From Oscillospiraceae bacterium (GTDB lineage: Bacteria > Bacillota > Clostridia > Oscillospirales > Oscillospiraceae), in the NCBI GenBank assembly GCA_017458335.1, contig JAFTFT010000001.1, positions 1-46,831 of the forward strand: 46,831 nucleotides of DNA. Reading direction: 5' to 3'. The position numbers and the translations under genes were made by a program. Under the pieces are notes generated by a model. That model did not search any database and was not told the origin of the DNA. It was given only the letters and a program-made list of their open reading frames with translations. Below, piece by piece: positions 41,319-46,831 of this stretch. Positions within the stretch are counted from its first letter, which is position 1. Each line of letters begins with the position of its first letter.

Positions 41319-43091
41319 ATGAAGAAGTACCTTGCGCTGATCCTTGCGTTCGTTATGCTCTTCGCCCTGGGCGCGGTTTCTGTCTCCGCCGATGACGGCA
41401 GAGTGACCGCCACCGGCACCGGGCAGGGCATTGACGGCAATGTTGTTGTGGAGATCGAAGCGGATGCGGACACGATCTATTCGGTCACCGTTCTGGAACA
41501 GAACGAAACGCCGGGCATCGGCTCTGTTGCCGTGGAGAAGCTCCCTGGCGCAATTGTCGCGGCCAACAGCATCGCCGTTGACGGCATTTCGGGTGCAACC
41601 GTGACCAGCACGGCCATCAAGACCGCCATCACCGAAGCGCTCACTTCGGCCGGCATCGACCCCGCCCCCTTTGAGATCGCACCGGAAGCTGCCGCTGCGG
41701 CGGAAAAAACCCCCGTAACCCTTGACTGTGACGTTGTGATCGTCGGTGCCGGCGGAGCCGGTCTGACGGCGGCAGTCCGCGCCACCCAGGAAGGCGCGAA
41801 GGTCCTCGTCCTTGAGAAAATGCCCATGGTCGGCGGCAACAGTCTGAAGGCCTCCGGCGGCATGAACTGCGCCGATACCAAATTCCAGGAAGCCGCCGGC
41901 ATCACCGACAGCGGCGTTGAGGAATTCATCGAGGACACCATGAACGGCGGGCACCAGCTGAACGACCGCGCTCTGGTCACCACGCTGGCGGAGAACAGCG
42001 CCGAAGCCGTTGAGTGGCTGGAATCCATCGGCGCGCCTCTGCCCAAGGTTGCCGCAACCGGCGGAACCACCCATAAGTATCTGCATTCCCCCGAGGACGG
42101 AAGTCCGGTCGGAAGCTACCTCGTTGCCAAGCTCAGCGAAGAGGCGGAAAAGCAGGGCATCGAGATCATGCTGAATACGACGGCCACCGAGATTCTGATG
42201 CAGGACGGCGCGGCTGTCGGTGTAAAGGCCGAGGACAGCGCACATGACTACACCATCAACGCCAAAGCCGTAATCCTCGCCACCGGCGGATTCGGTTCGA
42301 ACTTTGATCTGATGTGCAGTTTCAATCCCAGCCTCGCCAACGCCGTTACCACCAACCATCCCGGCGCCACCGGTGACGGCATCATGATGGCCGAGGCGGT
42401 AGGGGCCGCGACGGTCGACATGGACCAGATCCAGCTTCATCCCACCGTGTATCAGGCGACCAGCATGCTGGTCTCGGAAAAGATGCGCAGCCTCGGCGCC
42501 ATCCTTGTCAACCAGGAAGGGAAGCGTTTCTGCAACGACCTCTCTACCCGTGACGCGGTCTCCGCGGCCGAGCTGCAGCAGACCGGCGGCTACGCCTACA
42601 TCATCTTTGACCAGAATCTGGTGGATCATAACAAGTCCGCCCAGGAATACATCAACAAGGGCATGGCGGCCCAGGGCGCGAGCTATGAGGAGCTGGCCGT
42701 GAACATGGGCCTTGAAGGCGATGCCGTCCAGAACTTTGTCGAGACCATGGATGTCTGGAACAAGGCGGTTGCGTCCGGTGTTGATGAGGAATTCGGCCGC
42801 AACAACGGCATGGACGATGATCTCTCCACCGCTCCCTTCTATGCAATTCAGATTGCGCCCGGTATCCACCACACCATGGGCGGCATCAAGATCGACACGG
42901 ATGCCGAAGTCATCAGCACCGACGGCAGCGTCATTCCCGGCCTCTTTGCAGCCGGCGAGACCACCGGCGGCGTGCACGGCGGCAACCGCATCGGCGGCAA
43001 CGCAGTCTGCGACTTCGTGGTCTTTGGTCGGATCGCCGGTCTCAACGCAGCGGACTATGCGGCCGCTCTGGAGCTTGCTCCCGCGGCATAA
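41319..43091 (+). CDS. Secreted FMN/FAD reductase of the fumarate/urocanate reductase family
   Basis: The 590-residue protein has a Sec signal peptide (cut near SVSA-DD, residue 24) and no lipobox. An FMN-binding domain follows with the flavinylation motif D88-G-I-S-G-A-T94, where an ApbE-type transferase would attach FMN to Thr94. After a linker comes an FAD domain (VVIVGAGGAGLTAA from residue 139; MVGGNSLKASGGMN; HHTMGGI; GGVHGGNRIGGNA). This is the fumarate/urocanate/methacrylate reductase layout, which reduces an enoate as terminal electron acceptor outside the membrane. The substrate is not readable. No heme motifs, no apbE nearby. Electrons could come from the polyferredoxin module at 33.7-36.1 kb. 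Confidence 0.9.
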   Translation: MKKYLALILAFVMLFALGAVSVSADDGRVTATGTGQGIDGNVVVEIEADADTIYSVTVLEQNETPGIGSVAVEKLPGAIVAANSIAVDGISGATVTSTAIKTAITEALTSAGIDPAPFEIAPEAAAAAEKTPVTLDCDVVIVGAGGAGLTAAVRATQEGAKVLVLEKMPMVGGNSLKASGGMNCADTKFQEAAGITDSGVEEFIEDTMNGGHQLNDRALVTTLAENSAEAVEWLESIGAPLPKVAATGGTTHKYLHSPEDGSPVGSYLVAKLSEEAEKQGIEIMLNTTATEILMQDGAAVGVKAEDSAHDYTINAKAVILATGGFGSNFDLMCSFNPSLANAVTTNHPGATGDGIMMAEAVGAATVDMDQIQLHPTVYQATSMLVSEKMRSLGAILVNQEGKRFCNDLSTRDAVSAAELQQTGGYAYIIFDQNLVDHNKSAQEYINKGMAAQGASYEELAVNMGLEGDAVQNFVETMDVWNKAVASGVDEEFGRNNGMDDDLSTAPFYAIQIAPGIHHTMGGIKIDTDAEVISTDGSVIPGLFAAGETTGGVHGGNRIGGNAVCDFVVFGRIAGLNAADYAAALELAPAA

Positions 43092-43132
43092 GCGCGCCAA
43101 AGAGTCCGAAGAAAAACAACTCCGAAAAGCAG

Positions 43133-43175
43133 GGAGTCAAGGTCGCCCAAAAGGGTCGCCTTGGCTCCTTGTTTG
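43133..43175 (+). terminator. Terminator of the reductase gene
   Basis: A 16-base arm GGAGTCAAGGTCGCCC pairs with GGGTCGCCTTGGCTCC around loop AAAA, with a three-base internal mismatch, followed by TTGTTTG. The next promoter begins at its end. Confidence 0.7.
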
Positions 43176-43184
43176 TGGTATAAT
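43176..43184 (+). promoter_or_regulatory. Extended -10 promoter of the ROK kinase gene
   Basis: TGGTATAAT (43176-43184) is an extended -10 element. No good -35 is present because that region is the terminator stem, so TG-N-TATAAT should carry recognition. Confidence 0.65.
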
Positions 43185-43212
43185 AGTCGCGTGAACTGGG
43201 AGGTGAACCGTT

Positions 43213-44112
43213 GTGATTGTACTCAGTCTGGATATCGGCGGTACGCATCTGCGCATCGGCGCGATCGATCAAACCGGTACCGTCCTGAAATTTGAGAAGC
43301 TTCCGACCGCTTCCGTGATTTGCTCCGGCAATGTTCTTTCCGATCTGTCCGATTTTCTGCGCTCTTTTTCTGCGGGACTGTCCGTCGATGCCATTGTGAT
43401 CGGATTTCCGGCAACGCTCGACCGGTCCCGGCGGGTTGTTGTCCAGGCTCCCAACATCCCGTTTATGGAGAACCTGCCGGTATGTGACTACCTTCAAAAG
43501 GAATTCTCTGTGCCTGTTTTCGCCGAGCGGGATGTAACATTTTCCCTGCTTTACGATGTAGAAAAGTATCAGCTTCCGAAGGAAGGAATGATCTGCGGCA
43601 TTTATTTTGGAACCGGGATTGGCAATGCGATTCTGCTGGACGGGAAACCGCTGACCGGCAGGCACGGAACCGCCGGAGAGCTCGGTCATATCCCCGTTCC
43701 CGGCTCCGGCATCCCCTGCGGCTGCGGCAACGTGGGCTGCATGGAAGCCTTTGCCGGCGGCAAGGCACTTGTCAGGCTACAGAAAGAGCTGTACCCCGAT
43801 ACTCCCGTCGGAGAGATCTTCACCCGCCACCGCCGCGACCGGCCCCTCCTGGATGTGATTGACGGTATGGCAGTTTCTGTGGCAACGGAAGTCAACATTC
43901 TGGATCCCGACTATATTCTGCTCGGCGGCGGAGTACTGAACATGCCGGACTTTCCCCGCTCTGTCCTTGAAGAGCAGATCATAAAACACGTCCGCAAACC
44001 GCTCCCCTGCAGGGATTTGAACCTGATTTTCACGGAGGACGAACCGGAAAAGAGTGTTCTCGGCGGTTCCGTCTATGCCTGCGGGATTCTGGGAAGCGAC
44101 CACGTCAGCTGA
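43213..44112 (+). CDS. ROK-family sugar kinase, D-allose kinase-like
   Basis: The 299-residue protein begins LSLDIGGTHLRIGAID (ATP phosphate loop) and has FGTGIGNAILLDG, TAGELGHIPVPGSG and the ROK zinc motif CGCGNVGCME. Like E. coli AlsK it has GFPATLD..., APNIPF, the AERDVTFSLLYDV helix and LDPDYILLGGGVLNMPDFPR near the end, so it is closer to allose kinase than to glucokinase. It likely phosphorylates a hexose in the cytosol. No sugar transporter or isomerase is adjacent. GTG start with GGGAGGTG about eight bases upstream. Confidence 0.82.
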   Translation: MIVLSLDIGGTHLRIGAIDQTGTVLKFEKLPTASVICSGNVLSDLSDFLRSFSAGLSVDAIVIGFPATLDRSRRVVVQAPNIPFMENLPVCDYLQKEFSVPVFAERDVTFSLLYDVEKYQLPKEGMICGIYFGTGIGNAILLDGKPLTGRHGTAGELGHIPVPGSGIPCGCGNVGCMEAFAGGKALVRLQKELYPDTPVGEIFTRHRRDRPLLDVIDGMAVSVATEVNILDPDYILLGGGVLNMPDFPRSVLEEQIIKHVRKPLPCRDLNLIFTEDEPEKSVLGGSVYACGILGSDHVS

Positions 44113-44130
44113 AACCGGTGCAACAGTACT

Positions 44131-44164
44131 TCAGGCGGCCTTTTGGCCGCCTGATTCTGTTTCT
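44131..44164. terminator. Terminator between convergent ROK kinase and HipA-like genes
   Basis: A 10-bp perfect stem TCAGGCGGCC / GGCCGCCTGA with loop TTTT, followed by TTCTGTTTCTT. Confidence 0.8.
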
Positions 44165-44229
44165 TCACGGGATCTGCACCTGTCTCCGGAACATGTTCAT
44201 TAAGGTTTTTGACGCTGCTCCACGGGAAG

Positions 44230-45357
44230 TCAGCGTTCTGATTTCACTTCCTCCAGCCTGAGGAAGAACATATCCCGGACGGCAGGGTCCTCAAACCACT
44301 CCGGCCTGACCTCGGCAGTCTGATTCAGCCCCACGGCACAGACGGCTTCGATTGCCGCCTCACGCTGGGAAAGCTTCCGACCGCTTGTCTGGCATCGGGC
44401 GCCGTCGATCGTATCATAGGACAGGAAGGACTTGTTGAAATCCATCAGGGGATAAAGCTTTTCCAGCTTATTTGTATCATTGCTGACCAGGAAGCCCCAG
44501 TTGCCCCAGTGCCGGTCGGTATTGCCCACCAGATAGTCGATCAGGTTCATCATGTGATAGGCGTAGGCGTCCTTCTTCAGCACAAAGGCATCCCGATCCA
44601 GCTCATGATTGGCGCAGTACACGTCCACCGCCTCCATGGAGACGAGGCTCACATCTTTGGAAGTGATGATGCGGCTCCGGGAAACCGGCTTGCCCTCAAA
44701 GGTGGACGGCTCATAGGCCACGCTCTCAGCCCGGAAGCAGCGTGCGATCTTCGAGGCCAGCAGCTCGGCCTTTACGTCGCGCTCATCACCGTTCTTCAGG
44801 AGATAGAATGACCCATTCTCACGAATCCAGGCCTTCGGCGCGACGCCCTGGGTCCCGATATCCCCGGCCGCGTCATTGGGCTTCAGCAGCTCCGTGTTCT
44901 GAACGGTGAGAGACCGGCCGTTCAGACTGACGTCAGCGAACGCTCCGGACAGCGAATGCCGGAACAGGCTGAGATCGGCGAAGCTGACGTTCTCTCGATT
45001 GAACTTAATCCAGTAGACGTCCGTCAGGCTCAGCCCGTGATAGGAAATCGCAATGGCGGCGCGGTCGCGGTCCGTCACGGCCTGCTTCGCCCCTATGCTG
45101 TTCAGAATCTCCTTGGCAAACCTTCTATCCGGTGGCAGCACACGGGAGGCGCACCAATAGTAGAAGTTATTCAGATCGTTGAGCCGTGTGTCCAGATCCT
45201 TTGCCGTCTCTAGATAGAGATTATAGGGCATAAAGGACGGGGCATAGATCGTGCTGGTGCCGTCCTCGCGGATGGCCGCGACCTTGCGATCCTTGTGCAT
45301 GACCGTGAATCGCTCCCAGCCCTTGGCCAAAACGGCATGATTCACAGCAATGCTCAT
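44230..45357 (-). CDS. HipA-like protein kinase
   Basis: The 375-residue protein shows the HipA C-terminal kinase signature. The catalytic loop has D281-R-H283-x2-N286 in YLVGNTDRHWGNWGFLV, followed by the metal-binding D306 in PLMDFNKSF. Upstream, FYLLKNGDERDVKAELLASKIARCF fits the nucleotide-binding Lys and the following helix. HipA kinases phosphorylate targets such as glutamyl-tRNA synthetase and act as toxins with a HipB antitoxin. No HipB-type HTH gene is visible, so this may be one of the stand-alone HipA-like kinases, or it may not be a toxin. ATG at 45355-45357 follows GGGAGGAG; the longer frame to 45546 overlaps hsdR. Confidence 0.75.
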   Translation of the reverse strand: MSIAVNHAVLAKGWERFTVMHKDRKVAAIREDGTSTIYAPSFMPYNLYLETAKDLDTRLNDLNNFYYWCASRVLPPDRRFAKEILNSIGAKQAVTDRDRAAIAISYHGLSLTDVYWIKFNRENVSFADLSLFRHSLSGAFADVSLNGRSLTVQNTELLKPNDAAGDIGTQGVAPKAWIRENGSFYLLKNGDERDVKAELLASKIARCFRAESVAYEPSTFEGKPVSRSRIITSKDVSLVSMEAVDVYCANHELDRDAFVLKKDAYAYHMMNLIDYLVGNTDRHWGNWGFLVSNDTNKLEKLYPLMDFNKSFLSYDTIDGARCQTSGRKLSQREAAIEAVCAVGLNQTAEVRPEWFEDPAVRDMFFLRLEEVKSER

Positions 45358-45403
45358 ATCAGCAACTCCTCCCATTCCGAATGCATAGCTGATTTCGTAA
45401 AAA

Positions 45404-46675
45404 TTAAACTCTTGAAGCCGCACGCATCTCTCTGTACACGATGCTGCCGAGGGCGTGCATGATGGCGTTGTACTTGGCTTGATCTTCAAACAGCGTGGTA
45501 TAGGTATCTTGCGATTCCATGTAGCTGTCCTGCGCTGCTGTTCCAAACGCTTTCGGGAAGATGCTCTCTGCGAAAATCTGCGGGTCGCTGGTCTTTGCCA
45601 TGGTCTGCAGTTTGGTATCGCTCATAAGCTTTGCCCTCAGTGCCGTCAACAGCACCTTATCGGCATCGGTGAACTGGCCTTTGTACTGCTCGTTTATCTT
45701 CTCGATGATTTCATCAAGCGGCTGCTTTTCTTCGGGCTTCACCGCACCTTTGGCGCTGGCAGGCGTATAGACGCCAGTTTCTTCTTTCAGCATGATTGCC
45801 CCTTCAAAGGTCTTTTGCAGCTTATAGTATTCAAGCTGCAGCTTCCCTTCAAGATCAATCATGGTCGTTGTTTCAGGCGGAATAAGTCCCAGCAGGTAAC
45901 TAAGGAACACATATTCCTTATGCAAGTCCGTATCGAACATCCGCACCACCTGAGAGATATAGCCGTACCACTTAATCATATTGCGGCACAGGCGGCGGAA
46001 CTGATAACGCTCGTCAGGGGTCAGCTTGTTATAACGGTCAGCAACAGGCTTCAAGATGCTGGTCATACGTCCCATTGACCGTGAATCCTGCCTGCCGTAG
46101 CTGAAATACTCCCCAGAGAATGCTTCAATATCAGCATCGGAGTAGATGGAATAGCCCCGCAACTCCTTCTGCACCTGATACAGAAGGTCGGTGTTGACTT
46201 CGCGCTCCAGCATGGTTTCCTGATAGAACGGCTGGAATGCATCCTGAATATCCTCCTGCTTGTTGATGAAGTCCAGAACAAAAGTGTCGGTCTTGCCTTG
46301 GCAGGTGCGGTTCAGGCGGGAAAGCGTTTGAACCGCCTTTACGCCACGGAGCTTCTTATCAACAATCATCGTATGCAGCAGCGGTTCATCAAAGCCTGTC
46401 TGGTACTTCTCAGCCACGATAAGCACATTGAAATTCTCATGGAATTCAGCCTTGGTCTGGGATTCCCCGATATGGCTGCCGTCTTTGCGAACGTTCAGCT
46501 TCGGTTCGGTGTATTCCTCGCCGCCGTCATTGACTGAGCCAGAGAAGGCCACCAGTACGCCGATATCGTTATACCCTTTTTCCTCGATATACCGTTTGCA
46601 CTCATGATAATAGCGTACGGCTGCCAGACGGGAAGAAGTGATGACCATCATCTTGCCGCGCCCACCGATTTTGTG
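45404..46675 (-). pseudogene. hsdR: Type I restriction endonuclease HsdR, C-terminal part only
   Basis: About 420 residues match the last part of Hsd[69 protein letters not shown] (helicase motifs V and VI), then the C-terminal helical region. The nuclease domain and the first helicase lobe are absent. The frame is open only to 46717, where a TGA stands. Between that stop and HKIGG the 14 residues do not look like HsdR, so the gene is broken near 46676 or joined there to foreign sequence. HsdR cleaves DNA with HsdS/HsdM; neither is in view. The end lies 46 bases before the HipA-like start. Confidence 0.8.
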
Positions 46676-46831
46676 CCGTGTCGTTCCCAGACTTGAGAGT
46701 GAAAAGTTTGCCTGAAGTCACAAGCTGAAAAAAGCGCGCACGAAGCCAAAGGCATATCATCCAAATTTGTGAGAATCCGGATCAAACACCCAACAAAGTG
46801 CTGTATTCTGGAACATAGGGATAGCTACGGA
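46676..46831. other. Non-HsdR sequence at the right edge
   Basis: The last 156 bases have no HsdR coding in any frame I can read. Plus-strand reading gives a short frame ending in TGA near 46727 and nothing else. It could be the end of an inserted element or a contig join. No terminal inverted repeat can be judged because the window stops. Confidence 0.4.

Overview
The window reads as a chromosomal piece of a fairly GC-rich, anaerobic Bacillota bacterium of class Clostridia, probably an uncultured gut relative of the Oscillospirales or Christensenellales. This rests on the gene content (KimA-type potassium importer, PDZ/radical SAM/DUF512 protein, ThrR-like HTH-ACT regulator, zinc-type L32, L10 leader RNA, CD1871A-type CXXC peptide), strong purine-rich Shine-Dalgarno sites and classic sigma-A promoters. 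No rRNA, tRNA, CRISPR array or complete insertion sequence was seen. The genus cannot be fixed from sequence reading alone.

Layout, first half (mostly housekeeping). 1-2.5 kb: the start of a VanY-like peptidase (minus) and kimA. 2.5-7.6 kb, minus: lepA followed by three envelope genes (a TTG-started membrane-anchored protein, a phosphodiester glycosidase-like protein with an acidic cytoplasmic tail, and a divergent Lgt-like membrane protein). 7.9-10 kb: pta, tadA and trmL. 10.1-15.9 kb: a divergent threonine locus, hom-lysC-asd (minus) against thrR-like-thrC (plus), with overlapping promoters and two palindromes between them. 16-18.1 kb: glyA translationally coupled to a secreted transglutaminase-fold lipoprotein (minus). 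18.3-22.7 kb: a soluble hybrid histidine kinase and an exported EEP-fold hydrolase. 22.7-29.1 kb: L10 leader-rplJ-rplL, yceD-rpmF, a DUF512 radical SAM protein, der, a degenerate plsY-like gene and a VanY-like carboxypeptidase. Six GC-rich hairpins with a CCCCGCC/GGCGGGG-type core lie only between genes of this half. Two of them are flanked by duplicated gene ends (asd tail, der start).

Layout, second half (accessory, surface and redox). 29.3-33.7 kb is a divergent cell-surface cluster. On minus is an anchored beta-lactamase-fold protein lacking the catalytic serine. On plus are a tiny lipoprotein with three YGPP motifs overlapping a radical SAM/SPASM enzyme, then a mucin-like anchored Ig-fold protein. 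This is the best candidate for an undescribed system. 33.7-36.1 kb: a membrane protein ending in a CD1871A-like CXXC peptide plus a polyferredoxin-thioredoxin fusion, a likely trans-membrane electron-transfer pair. 36.3-40.1 kb: a membrane hybrid kinase overlapping an orphan sugar-type solute-binding lipoprotein. 40.2-43.1 kb: a LysR regulator divergent from a secreted FMN/FAD reductase of the fumarate/urocanate reductase family. 43.2-44.1 kb: an AlsK-like ROK kinase. 44.2-46.7 kb: a HipA-like kinase and the 3' part of a type I restriction gene hsdR whose 5' part is missing.

Together, the first half carries translation and aspartate-family biosynthesis. The second half senses external small molecules and moves electrons to the outside of the cell.
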